The notes: generated by a model from the sequence alone, not told the origin. A DNA stretch of 14,084 nucleotides from Bacillota bacterium (GCA_009780875.1 WQZE01000014.1:1-14084); one strand, 5' to 3'; counted from the first letter of the stretch, positions 1-7,104 are shown. A program made the numbers and translations.

Positions 1-1367
1 ACACTCGGTCTCATTGCAAGCACCCCCGCCAAAGCGACACGCCGCTTTTGTCCTCCCGAAAGTTCAAACGGAGATTTGTCTCTCACCTCTGCAAACACAA
101 GCCCCACTTGCTCAATGGCATCTTGCACTCTCTGGGAGATTTCCTCTGCGTCCAATCCCAAATTTTTGGGTCCAAACGCAACATCCTTCTCTACGGTCTC
201 CTCAAACAGTTGATACTCAGGGTACTGAAACACCAACCCCACTTGGCTACGCAACCGTTTTTTGTCATACTTGGCGGTCAAGTCTGTCCCACAAACTCGC
301 AGACAACCTTGCGTTGTTTTGGTCAATCCATTGAGATGGGTCACAAAGGTTGACTTGCCGCTCCCCGTATGCCCAATGATACCCAAAAAATCTTTTTCAA
401 AGATTTCAATATCCACTCCATCCAAGGCAACGGTCCTAAAAGGCGCTTTGGGAGAATACACAAACCGCAAATCCTCCGCTTTTATCACGCTCTCTGTCGT
501 GGATGGTGTGGGCACACACTCTGCCATCACGGTCGCATCACCCATAGATTTGGCATCCACACGCTCCGCAATTTGCTTGGCAACCGCCTCCAAGGTGTCC
601 TCATACGCCAATCCAAATCCGTGCTTATTGAGCCCAGCCACCAAAGCATACGGCAAAGCGGTGCTCAGTTTGAGTTCTTGCAATTTGTCCACTTGTCGCA
701 ACAAATGCTTGTCCCCCTCCATCGCAATACGCCCCTTGTGCATCACCACAATGCGGTCAGCATCCACCACCTCACTTGCAAAGTGTGTCACCCATACAAT
801 CGTGGTGCCCTCTTTTTGCAATCTCTTGGCAATCTCCAAAACCTCTTGTCTGCCTTGTGGGTCAAGCATACTGGTGGCCTCATCAAAGACAATGGTCTTG
901 GGTCGCATAGCCACGACAGCGGCTATCGCCAATCTTTGCTTTTGTCCCCCACTCAACCTAAAAGGCGTACCCTCTCTATGCTCATACATTCCCACCGCTT
1001 TCAAAGCCTCGTCCACTCTTTGCCGTATCTCAGCGGAGGGCACCCCCAGGTTTTCAAGTCCAAAGGCAACATCGTCCTCTATGATACTCGCCACGGCTTG
1101 ATTGTCCGGATTCTGAAAAACAACGCCAACGCTTTTTCTGACCTCGTACAATTGTTTTTTGTCACTCGTGTCAAAACCATACGCAACCACGCTCCCACCA
1201 CTTGGCAACAGCAACCCATTGAGTAGTTTGGCAAGCGTAGACTTTCCGCTCCCATTGTGCCCCAAAATGGCAACAAAACTACCCTCCGCAATTTGCAACG
1301 AAACCCCTTTCACAGCGTATTCGTCCGCACCCGCATAGGCAAATTTGACTTTATCCAAAACAATCAT
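1..1367 (-). CDS. ecfA: Fused ECF transporter ATPase, EcfA1-EcfA2 in one frame (C-terminus cut by window edge)
   Basis: This is the ATP-hydrolysing part of an energy-coupling factor (ECF) vitamin/metal importer, which works with EcfT and exchangeable S components at the inner face of the membrane. The frame is open from ATG at 1367 to the left edge, 455 codons. The first ABC domain (about 1-280) has Walker A GHNGSGKST (36-44), Q-loop QNPDNQ, signature LSGGQ (138-142), Walker B TIVFDEA (D162, E163) and switch His195. After a short linker at about 281-292 a second ABC domain starts, with Walker A GHTGSGKST (332-340), QYPEYQLFEETVEKD, and signature LSGGQ near 436. It stops before its Walker B. 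Domain 1 resembles EcfA1 and domain 2 EcfA2; these are normally two adjacent genes of about 280-290 residues each. I read codons through the junction and found no stop. An internal start at Met281 could give a separate EcfA2. GGGAG lies about 13 nt before the ATG. The gene follows the 1418-2101 gene by 50 bp. Function is sure; subunit naming is likely. Confidence 0.9.
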   Translation of the reverse strand, partial: MIVLDKVKFAYAGADEYAVKGVSLQIAEGSFVAILGHNGSGKSTLAKLLNGLLLPSGGSVVAYGFDTSDKKQLYEVRKSVGVVFQNPDNQAVASIIEDDVAFGLENLGVPSAEIRQRVDEALKAVGMYEHREGTPFRLSGGQKQRLAIAAVVAMRPKTIVFDEATSMLDPQGRQEVLEIAKRLQKEGTTIVWVTHFASEVVDADRIVVMHKGRIAMEGDKHLLRQVDKLQELKLSTALPYALVAGLNKHGFGLAYEDTLEAVAKQIAERVDAKSMGDATVMAECVPTPSTTESVIKAEDLRFVYSPKAPFRTVALDGVDIEIFEKDFLGIIGHTGSGKSTFVTHLNGLTKTTQGCLRVCGTDLTAKYDKKRLRSQVGLVFQYPEYQLFEETVEKDVAFGPKNLGLDAEEISQRVQDAIEQVGLVFAEVRDKSPFELSGGQKRRVALAGVLAMRPS

Positions 1368-1417
1368 TTATATACGACCACTCCCAAAATTTGTGGACTA
1401 CTTGGTTACCATCTTTC

Positions 1418-2101
1418 TTATTTTGTGTTCTCGTCCAACTTGATGACTCTCCTCACCACCAACAAATGGACGACACGACAAGACACAAAATCCAAAACCA
1501 CCGCCCCCACCATACTCACAAGCACCCACACAACGACCGCCGCCCCGCCAAACTCCACACCCAACAGACGCACACTTTGCAAAATCACCGAGTCAAACAA
1601 AGCAAACAGCCCCCCGCTCACAACACCCACACATACAAAGCCAAGCCCCTTGCAAAGCCAAAACTGCTTACGGCTCCAACTCTTTTTGTTTGACTCTTCC
1701 ACACTCTCTTGTGGGTCTCTGTTGACCCAGTCTCCTTGCTCAGCAAAGGCGTCAAAGGTATCCATCTCTTGCACCTTGTGTGTTCCTTGGGAGGTCTCCC
1801 CCCTGTCTTGCAAAAACAAAGCAAACCACCCCACGGCACCCAACGCAGCATATGGCACAACCACGCCCACAAACACAAGCCAAGCAAACGAAAAACCGAC
1901 CACCAAAAACCCAAGCCCTGCACTTGCGACCAGCACCAACAACGATGCCACACGGGTTGTTTTTGCCCGACACACCATCAAGGCAACGACACACAACAAC
2001 AGCCCCAGCACCAAAAGCGGCGTGTACTTGGACACAAACAAAGCAACTACGCACAAAGCCGTAGTCAAGCCAGCATACGAAATTTTTCGCCCTTTTGTCA
2101 T
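1418..2101 (-). CDS. Six-helix membrane protein of unknown function
   Basis: I do not recognise this 227-residue protein. It has a short basic N-terminus (TKGRK) and about six hydrophobic segments, near 9-25, 28-44, 50-70, 72-97, 151-178 and 183-205. A hydrophilic, acidic, Gln/Ser-rich loop lies at about 98-147 between the first four and last two segments, and the C-terminus is charged. The N-terminal pattern KISYAGLTTAL recalls the first helix of ECF S components and related clostridial membrane proteins. The gene lies 50 bp upstream of the ECF ATPase fusion, so an ECF-associated role is possible but only inferred. The start is ATG at 2099-2101, preceded by A-rich DNA (ATAGAAATATAGAAAA) with no clear Shine-Dalgarno site. 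The stop is TAA at 1418. The frame is the only long one here that gives a plausible membrane protein, in line with its neighbours. Confidence 0.72.
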   Translation of the reverse strand: MTKGRKISYAGLTTALCVVALFVSKYTPLLVLGLLLCVVALMVCRAKTTRVASLLVLVASAGLGFLVVGFSFAWLVFVGVVVPYAALGAVGWFALFLQDRGETSQGTHKVQEMDTFDAFAEQGDWVNRDPQESVEESNKKSWSRKQFWLCKGLGFVCVGVVSGGLFALFDSVILQSVRLLGVEFGGAAVVVWVLVSMVGAVVLDFVSCRVVHLLVVRRVIKLDENTK

Positions 2102-2102
2102 T

Positions 2103-2146
2103 TTTCTATATTTCTATTTTGTGATTTGTAGATTTGTGGATTTACA
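2103..2146. repeat. Degenerate 8-bp-period tandem repeats in the gap before the membrane protein gene
   Basis: Read on the + strand, 2103-2118 is two copies of TTTCTATW, and 2123-2146 is three copies of a unit close to GATTTGTR (GATTTGTA, GATTTGTG, GATTTACA). They fill most of the 86-bp gap between the J-like gene and the membrane protein gene. No promoter or terminator was recognised there. The function is unknown, and the low complexity could be chance in AT-rich DNA. Confidence 0.5.
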
Positions 2147-2187
2147 GTTTACACCCAATTCCAATGTTTTCTTGCTTGGACACACCC

Positions 2188-2763
2188 CTAGCAATGAGCA
2201 CAGATATTGCAACAAAGTTCCGCAAAACAATATGCACAGCAACTATCCACCATAGAGTTGCGTCTAGGGTTGTGATACTGATTGCCACCCATAGGTCGCC
2301 CATTGCCCGCAAATTGATTCTGCATTGTTTGTTGGTCCAGTTTTTGCAAAGTTGCTCTGTACTTTGGATTCTCAGGGTCCATCCCCACTGCAATCACCAA
2401 ATTTTTGCGACACTTCAAAAGCCACTCACGCTTGTAAAAAATCAACGCCTGAAAATAATGCCACTCACCATTTCTGACACCAATTTGGTCAAGCATTTTT
2501 TGTGCATCTTCAATCAGCCCTTTTTTGATGAGTCCATCCACCTTGTCAAGACTGGGCTCGTCACTAGGGTCAGGGATAGCAAAACTATCCACATAATCCT
2601 TGTACGCACTCTCCAATCCGTCCATCTCTTTGGCGGCAGCAAACCCCTCTTGCCCAGGCAAAAAACTTTTTTCACGGAGTTCGCTCTTTTTTTGTGCATA
2701 GACTTGCTCTACGGTGCTTTGTTCTGCACTCTCATCAAGCCCCAATAGTTCATATATTTTCAC
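2188..2763 (-). CDS. J-like protein lacking HPD, with TPR-like middle and Cys-rich tail
   Basis: The protein has 191 residues. The N-terminus (YELLGLDESAEQSTVEQVY, about 4-22) and the helix KEMDGLESAYKDYVD (about 45-59) follow J-domain helices I-II and III. The segment between them has no HPD tripeptide, which J-proteins need to stimulate Hsp70. Residues about 73-145 (GLIKKGLIEDAQKMLDQI, FQALIFYKREWLLKCRKNL, AVGMDPENPKYR) look like a TPR-type helical hairpin pair. The tail has seven Cys in the last 17 residues (C175, C176, C179, C184, C185, C188, C191), a likely metal site or palmitoyl-like anchor zone; neither is shown. From memory, clostridial J-proteins with this layout often neighbour DUF5685, as here. 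The start is GTG at 2761-2763, chosen for the AGAGGG site 6 nt before it; no upstream ATG fits. It starts 18 bp after the DUF5685 stop, so the two are probably co-transcribed. Confidence 0.85.
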   Translation of the reverse strand: MKIYELLGLDESAEQSTVEQVYAQKKSELREKSFLPGQEGFAAAKEMDGLESAYKDYVDSFAIPDPSDEPSLDKVDGLIKKGLIEDAQKMLDQIGVRNGEWHYFQALIFYKREWLLKCRKNLVIAVGMDPENPKYRATLQKLDQQTMQNQFAGNGRPMGGNQYHNPRRNSMVDSCCAYCFAELCCNICAHC

Positions 2764-2769
2764 GGTGTT

Positions 2770-2777
2770 CCCTCTCT
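2770..2777 (-). promoter_or_regulatory. Strong ribosome binding site fixing the GTG start of the J-like gene
   Basis: On the minus strand the sequence GAGAGGG lies 6 nt before GTG (2763-2761) and falls between the DUF5685 stop codon (2782-2784) and this start. It supports a GTG start and translation directly after the upstream gene. Confidence 0.75.
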
Positions 2778-2781
2778 CAGA

Positions 2782-3831
2782 TTATGATTTGTGCCCTTTG
2801 ACGGCAGCTTGCTTGTGTCGTTTTGCTTGCTTGTTGTACTCTTTGATTTTGCTTTTTGGGTACCTCATATCCTTGGCTGCTTGGTGCCTTGGCAATGCTT
2901 TGTCACTGTGCAACACTTGCTCATATTTTTTGAAAAGACCTTGGTATACAATGTTGCAAAGCAAATCAAAACTGCCCTCAAAACAAGTTTTGTCAAAGCA
3001 CTCCACCACTCTTGCCACGGTGCCTTGGATTGCCCACACAATCTCCTCTTTGCAGGTTTCAAAAAAAACTTGCCTCAATATCTTTTCACACTTTTGCTCG
3101 CTACACAACGGCAACCCGTCCTTCCAAAGCACGCCCCTTTTTTTGAGACGCTCCTTTGCCACTGGCAACAGGATTGCTTGATTGCTTTGCAAAAACACAT
3201 TGTACTCGCCTTTGCAAAAATCACTGCACATATCATCCAACGCATCCATCAAATACACAAACTTGCCAATCCCGTACGCCAATTTCTCTACGATCTCATC
3301 ACACTTGTCTCCACAAAGCACCCTGCATACATCGCTTGTCAAACTCGCAAAATGATGTGCCACCTTGTCCACGGATGCCTCTTTGTTTTGCTCTGCTTGT
3401 TGCAAATCCCAAAGTCTCTCACACACGATGGTGTCCAAAGTGGGACTGCTTGCCGCCGCTCTTTGGTAGGCTTTGAAAAACAACTTGCTTGCTAGGAAAG
3501 CCTTTTTGCCCTCTCCATCCGCAATATCATCTTGCAATTTGTGGTACGCCAATAGGACACTCAAATCCGCTATCTTGTCAACCAACGCACCGCTCGCTAT
3601 GCCGTGTTTTTTGGGACTACCCATACACCTACAATGATGATACCCAAACTCCACCCCCATCGCATTGGCAAGCAAGATGCACAAAAAAGTCATATCATAG
3701 CCCGTAGAAAAACGGGCCAGAGTACCAAGCCGCTCCCCTATGCTTTTGCATATCCCACAATAAACCGCTTTGAAAAAAACGAAATCACGAGGGGACAACT
3801 TGTCAATATCGGGCAAAATGTATCCAAACAT
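2782..3831 (-). CDS. DUF5685 family protein (all-helical, unknown function)
   Basis: The protein has 349 residues and begins MFGYILPDIDKLSPRDF followed by FKAVYCGIC, the characteristic opening of DUF5685 proteins of Clostridia. It looks entirely helical and soluble. Visible conserved features are a Cys pair at C25/C28, a second at C67/C69 (HCRCM), an Asp motif YHKLQDDIAD (D101, D102, D105) and a second Asp motif LMDALDD (D196, D199, D200) followed by D204. About 17 Cys are present in all. The C-terminal 35 residues are strongly basic. The frame can be extended to a TTG at 3855, but the ATG at 3829-3831 matches the family start. It lies 37 bp after trpS and 18 bp before the J-like gene, so it is probably part of the long operon. 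The function is unknown; the Asp motifs hint at a Mg2+/diphosphate site but this is inference. Confidence 0.88.
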   Translation of the reverse strand: MFGYILPDIDKLSPRDFVFFKAVYCGICKSIGERLGTLARFSTGYDMTFLCILLANAMGVEFGYHHCRCMGSPKKHGIASGALVDKIADLSVLLAYHKLQDDIADGEGKKAFLASKLFFKAYQRAAASSPTLDTIVCERLWDLQQAEQNKEASVDKVAHHFASLTSDVCRVLCGDKCDEIVEKLAYGIGKFVYLMDALDDMCSDFCKGEYNVFLQSNQAILLPVAKERLKKRGVLWKDGLPLCSEQKCEKILRQVFFETCKEEIVWAIQGTVARVVECFDKTCFEGSFDLLCNIVYQGLFKKYEQVLHSDKALPRHQAAKDMRYPKSKIKEYNKQAKRHKQAAVKGHKS

Positions 3832-3868
3832 ATTTTTGTACCAAAACCGCAACAAACCTTTTGCAAAC

Positions 3869-4903
3869 CTATGGTTTTTCTATGGGCACCAATCCAATCT
3901 TGCGATATACCTTTTGCATCGTTTTTTGTGCCAAATACTTGGCTCTTTGGTTGGACTTTTGCATACACGATTGCAAATAGGTCTTGTCTTTTGTCAGTCT
4001 TGCGTAGTTGTCTTGGATGCCACTCAGTTTGCTAGCCACAATCTCAGCCACACTTGCCTTGAAGGACTCATAGGTGGCATCGCCATATTGCTTGACCACG
4101 CTTTGCGGGTCGGTGTCCAAAAAAGATGCACAGATATGAATCAAATTTTGTATCCCTACCCCACCGTCCAAGGAGATTCTGCCTTCACTGTCGGTCACCG
4201 CTCTTTTGATTTTGCGTACCACCGTGTCCTTGTCATCCGTCATCAAAATATAGGAGTTTACATTTGGGTCACTCTTGCTCATCTTTTGCTCAGGGTTTGT
4301 GAGCGAGTTGATTTTCCCACTTGTCTTTGGGATGAGCACACTAGGCACCACAAAGGTGGGACTAAACCTATGATTGAAGCGTTCGGCAATCACCTTGGCA
4401 AACTCAATGTGTTGTTTTTGGTCCTTGCCCACCGGCACAAAGTCAGCACCATACAACAAGATATCTGCCGCTTGCAAAATAGGATAGGCAAACAATCCAA
4501 CATTAACATTGTCAGCGTGCCTTGCGGACTTGTCTTTGAACTGCGTCATACGGCGAGCCTCGCCATACTGTGCATAGCAATTGAGCACCCACGCCAACTC
4601 GGTGTGCTCGTGTATGTGCGACTGCAAAAAGAAAGTGCTTTGGTCGCAATCAATCCCACACGCCAAAAGCATTGCGTAGACATTCATAGTATACGCACGC
4701 AAATCCGCTCCATTCATACAAAGCGTCAAAGAGTGCAAATCCGCCACGCTATAATAACACTCGTACTGCCCTTGCAAAGCCACCCAATTTTTGATGGCAC
4801 CGCAAAAATTGCCTATGGTCAACATACCGGTCGGCTGCACCGCCGAGTACACAACTTTTTTTTGTTCCATTTGTTTGTTTGTGTCCATTCTTGTCTCGTT
4901 CAT
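3869..4903 (-). CDS. trpS: Tryptophan--tRNA ligase
   Basis: This class I aminoacyl-tRNA synthetase charges tRNA-Trp in the cytoplasm. The HIGH-equivalent motif is TIGN (29-32, in PTGMLTIGNFCGA), the form usual in bacterial TrpS. KMSKS is at 207-211, followed by DPN. Also present are the tRNA/ATP-site segments QSHIHEHTELAWVLNC and MTQFKDKSARH and the pocket segment YPILQAADILLYGADFVPVGKDQ. Length is 344 residues against a usual 325-335. The excess is at the N-terminus, so Met6 or Met12 (ATG at 4868-4870) are alternative starts. I kept the first ATG because it overlaps the aminotransferase stop (ATGA), typical of translational coupling. No T-box leader precedes it, although many Firmicute trpS genes have one; here it is the second gene of an operon. 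Sure. Confidence 0.96.
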   Translation of the reverse strand: MNETRMDTNKQMEQKKVVYSAVQPTGMLTIGNFCGAIKNWVALQGQYECYYSVADLHSLTLCMNGADLRAYTMNVYAMLLACGIDCDQSTFFLQSHIHEHTELAWVLNCYAQYGEARRMTQFKDKSARHADNVNVGLFAYPILQAADILLYGADFVPVGKDQKQHIEFAKVIAERFNHRFSPTFVVPSVLIPKTSGKINSLTNPEQKMSKSDPNVNSYILMTDDKDTVVRKIKRAVTDSEGRISLDGGVGIQNLIHICASFLDTDPQSVVKQYGDATYESFKASVAEIVASKLSGIQDNYARLTKDKTYLQSCMQKSNQRAKYLAQKTMQKVYRKIGLVPIEKP

Positions 4904-6099
4904 ACAACGGTTTCAAGTTCGCTCAAAAACTTTTCCAATTGCTTGACACCTTCTATGATGTCCTTCTTGCCTATCGTGCAACTGAGCCTAATATAATTAT
5001 CTATGCCAAACGGCTCACAAGGCACGACCACCACGCCCGCTTTTTCTAGGAGCAAATTGGCAAAAGTATCCGCACTATCAATCTCCACCCCAAACGCCTT
5101 TTGTCCCACAAACTGCTTGATGCTAACAAGGATATAAAAAGCACCTTTGGGTATGACATACTCCATCCCCAATTTGTCAAGACTCTCCATCAACAGCAGT
5201 CTCCGCTCATCATATTGCAAGCGAGTGTTCTCCACAAAGGCACTTGCTTGCTTGGTGTCGGACAGCGTTCCAAAAGCCGCCTCTTGGGAAACACTGCACG
5301 GACAACTTGCCGTATGAGACTGCATCACCGTGCACGCTGTGGCAATCTGAGGATTGCTCGCACTCCAACCAATGCGGAGCCCGGTCATTGCAAAGTCTTT
5401 GGACATTCCGCCAATCAAAATGGTTCGGTCTTTGAGCCCCTCTATGCTAGCCACGGAGGTGTACTTTCCCTCGTACACAAACCCACCATAAATCTCATCC
5501 GCCAACACATACAAATCGTGCTCTATGATGATTTCCGCCAACTCTTGCAATTCTTTTTGCGTGTACACGACCCCTGAGGGATTGTTGGGCGTGTTGATGA
5601 CCACCATCTTGGTACGCTTGGTGATTTCTTTGTGCAAGGATTCCGCAGTCATCTTGAATCCCGTTTTGCTCGTGTCCACAAAAACAGGCTCCGCCCCCGC
5701 TGCCAACACGATATTTGGATACGACACCCAATACGGTGCGGGAATAATGACCTCTTCACCCTCGCTCACAACGGCCAACACAGCATTAAAAATACTATGC
5801 TTGGCACCATTGCCCACCACAATTTGATGGGGCTCATAAACAACCCCCGTGCAAATTTTGGTCCAATCACAAATCTTTTGTCTCAACGGCTGCACGCCTT
5901 GCGTAGGTGTGTACTTGGTTTTGCCTTGCTCCAAAGCCTGCACACCTGCCTTGATTGCCTGCATCGGTGTGGGCTCCAAAGGCTCACCCAAGGCAAAAGA
6001 GACAACCCTCTCGCCCAATGCTTGCTTTTGTTTTGCAATCTCGCCCAAACGGATTGCCGCCGACTCATCGCCCAAAAATCTTTTGGATAAATCTTTCAT
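4900..6099 (-). CDS. Class I/II PLP-dependent aminotransferase (AspB/aromatic type)
   Basis: A cytosolic fold-type I aminotransferase of 399 residues moving amino groups between an amino acid and a 2-oxo acid. Family landmarks are FALGEPLEPTP near the N-terminus, YTPTQGVQPLR (63-73), APYWVSYPN (121-129), NTPNNPSG (169-176, with Asn172 binding PLP), ADEIY with Asp201, and GGMSKDFAMTGLRIGW with Lys234 as the Schiff-base lysine. A substrate-carboxylate Arg lies in IRLSC near the C-terminus. Substrate choice (aspartate or aromatic) cannot be read off. The start at 6099 is chosen because the protein then begins MKDLSKRF as the family does, and because a perfect promoter ends 7 nt before it. Upstream in-frame ATG 6141 and TTG 6165 overlap the promoter or precede it. 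Its TGA overlaps the trpS ATG by 4 nt. If the promoter is right, the mRNA has almost no 5' leader. Confidence 0.95.
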   Translation of the reverse strand: MKDLSKRFLGDESAAIRLGEIAKQKQALGERVVSFALGEPLEPTPMQAIKAGVQALEQGKTKYTPTQGVQPLRQKICDWTKICTGVVYEPHQIVVGNGAKHSIFNAVLAVVSEGEEVIIPAPYWVSYPNIVLAAGAEPVFVDTSKTGFKMTAESLHKEITKRTKMVVINTPNNPSGVVYTQKELQELAEIIIEHDLYVLADEIYGGFVYEGKYTSVASIEGLKDRTILIGGMSKDFAMTGLRIGWSASNPQIATACTVMQSHTASCPCSVSQEAAFGTLSDTKQASAFVENTRLQYDERRLLLMESLDKLGMEYVIPKGAFYILVSIKQFVGQKAFGVEIDSADTFANLLLEKAGVVVVPCEPFGIDNYIRLSCTIGKKDIIEGVKQLEKFLSELETVV

Positions 6100-6106
6100 A
6101 CTATCT

Positions 6107-6135
6107 ATTATACCACGCCCTTGTTTTTTTGTCAA
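6107..6135 (-). promoter_or_regulatory. Perfect sigma-A promoter for the aminotransferase-trpS operon
   Basis: On the minus strand, TTGACA (6135-6130), a 17-bp spacer, and TATAAT (6112-6107), with TGG before the -10 giving an extended -10 (TGnTATAAT). All 12 consensus bases match at optimal spacing. Transcription should start near 6101-6099, on or next to the aminotransferase ATG (6099). That predicts a leaderless transcript. Confidence 0.9.
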
Positions 6136-6152
6136 ATGCATACTACCGTATC

Positions 6153-6212
6153 GCACCAAACGCAAAATTTCTTAACGGGCAAAGGCGTGGCTTTGCCCTA
6201 AAATTTTGGTGC
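6153..6212. terminator. 60-bp interrupted inverted repeat, probable terminator of uvrA-ZIP
   Basis: The inner stem GGGCAAAG/CTTTGCCC (6177-6184 with 6191-6198) closes a 6-nt loop. An outer stem GCACCAAA/TTTGGTGC (6153-6160 with 6205-6212) encloses it, with partly paired AAAATTT blocks between. It lies 28 bp past the ZIP stop and before the aminotransferase promoter, so it fits as a terminator or a divider of the two units. There is no long U-run after the outer stem on the minus transcript. A five-T run follows it on the + strand. A REP-like dispersed element is the alternative. Confidence 0.55.
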
Positions 6213-6240
6213 AAACTTTTTATATACAGCCAATCAAATC

Positions 6241-7074
6241 TTATCTTTCCAACAAAACTATCAAGGCACCCACCACCAGGGCTCCAAGCACCAGGAGTCC
6301 CATCTTGGCAACAGCGTGTTTGCGGTTGTGCTCTTGGTGGATGGTAGGAATGATATCCGTGGTAGCAATATACACAAAAAAACCAGCCACAATGAGCAAA
6401 GCGGGCTCCACAGGGAAATCAATCCCCTCGCCCTTGCCCAGTGCAAAAATCACCACCGCACTCAACAAAGCCAAAAGCGAAGTTCCCAAATTGACAAGAA
6501 TGATGGTACGCTTGCGAGTGCCATTGTTTTGCATAATCGCAAAGTTGGACAACTCGTGCGGTATTTCGTGTGCCAAAATGACCAGCGTCACCAAAACGCC
6601 TGTATTGACACTCACCAAAAAAGCCGCCCCTATGGCAACACCATCCAAAAGATTGTGGAGTGCACCCCCCACAGCGAGCATCACATTGTGCAGCGTCCTA
6701 CTATGATGGTGCTCTTTGCCCTCGTGCTCACACTCACCACATTTGTCACTGTTGATATGCTCGCAGTTGCTACACTCTTGCCCGTGGCTGTGACTATGAA
6801 ACCCGTGAAAAACCCCCTCCAACAAAAAAAAGAACACGAGCCCACACAAAACCAAAATGGCACCCATTCGTGGTTGCACCGCACCCTTGTCCATCGCCTC
6901 AGGGATGATATCCACAAAAGCCGTGGCAAGCAAAGCCCCCGCCGCAAAAGCGGTCACAAAATTGGAAACCACGCTCTCACTTTTGCCCATTTTTTTGTCC
7001 GCAAACAACAGGACACAACCACCCCCCAAGGAGACCGCCGCCATCAAAAGGGACGCCACAACCACAATAAACAT
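6241..7074 (-). CDS. ZIP family metal (zinc/iron) transporter
   Basis: A 277-residue membrane protein of the ZIP family, which brings Zn2+ or other divalent metals into the cytosol. The two metal-site helices are clear: GGALHNLLDGVAIG (H140, N141, D144, G145) in TM4 and LAHEIPHELSNFA (H169, E170, H173, E174) in TM5. About eight hydrophobic segments are present, with FVDIIPEA in TM2 and TTDIIPTIHQE near TM7. Between TM3 and TM4, residues about 90-125 form a His/Cys-rich loop (HGFHSHSHGQECSNCEH then CGECEHEGKEHHH), typical of ZIP regulatory or metal-sensing loops. The ATG at 7074 has GGGGAG 5 nt before it. It starts 30 bp after the uvrA stop, so it is likely co-transcribed with uvrA. ZupT-like bacterial ZIPs are the closest type. 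The metal is not determined. Confidence 0.95.
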   Translation of the reverse strand: MFIVVVASLLMAAVSLGGGCVLLFADKKMGKSESVVSNFVTAFAAGALLATAFVDIIPEAMDKGAVQPRMGAILVLCGLVFFFLLEGVFHGFHSHSHGQECSNCEHINSDKCGECEHEGKEHHHSRTLHNVMLAVGGALHNLLDGVAIGAAFLVSVNTGVLVTLVILAHEIPHELSNFAIMQNNGTRKRTIILVNLGTSLLALLSAVVIFALGKGEGIDFPVEPALLIVAGFFVYIATTDIIPTIHQEHNRKHAVAKMGLLVLGALVVGALIVLLER

Positions 7075-7079
7075 TTTTT

Positions 7080-7085
7080 CTCCCC
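7080..7085 (-). promoter_or_regulatory. Ribosome binding site of the ZIP gene
   Basis: GGGGAG on the minus strand, 5 nt before ATG 7074, inside the 30-bp gap after uvrA. No promoter fits in this gap, so it supports translation from a uvrA-ZIP transcript. Confidence 0.75.
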
Positions 7086-7104
7086 AATCACGGTCACAAA
7101 AATT

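Noticed and set aside
3832..3855. DUF5685 start at TTG 3855
   Set aside because: The family starts at MFGYI. The eight added residues are not conserved-looking and the SD spacing to the TTG is only about 1 nt.
3770..4996. Long + strand frame of 408 codons antisense to trpS, and similar + strand frames at 6316-7440, 10794-11858 and 1257-2255
   Set aside because: They mirror real genes in the other strand. Their translations are rich in His, Pro, Thr and Gln with no domain, and they lack good ribosome sites; strand bias explains the absence of stops.
6100..6240. T-box riboswitch ahead of the trpS operon
   Set aside because: The gap is 141 bp and the promoter ends 7 nt before the first gene, so there is no transcribed leader. 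No T-box bulge sequence was seen.
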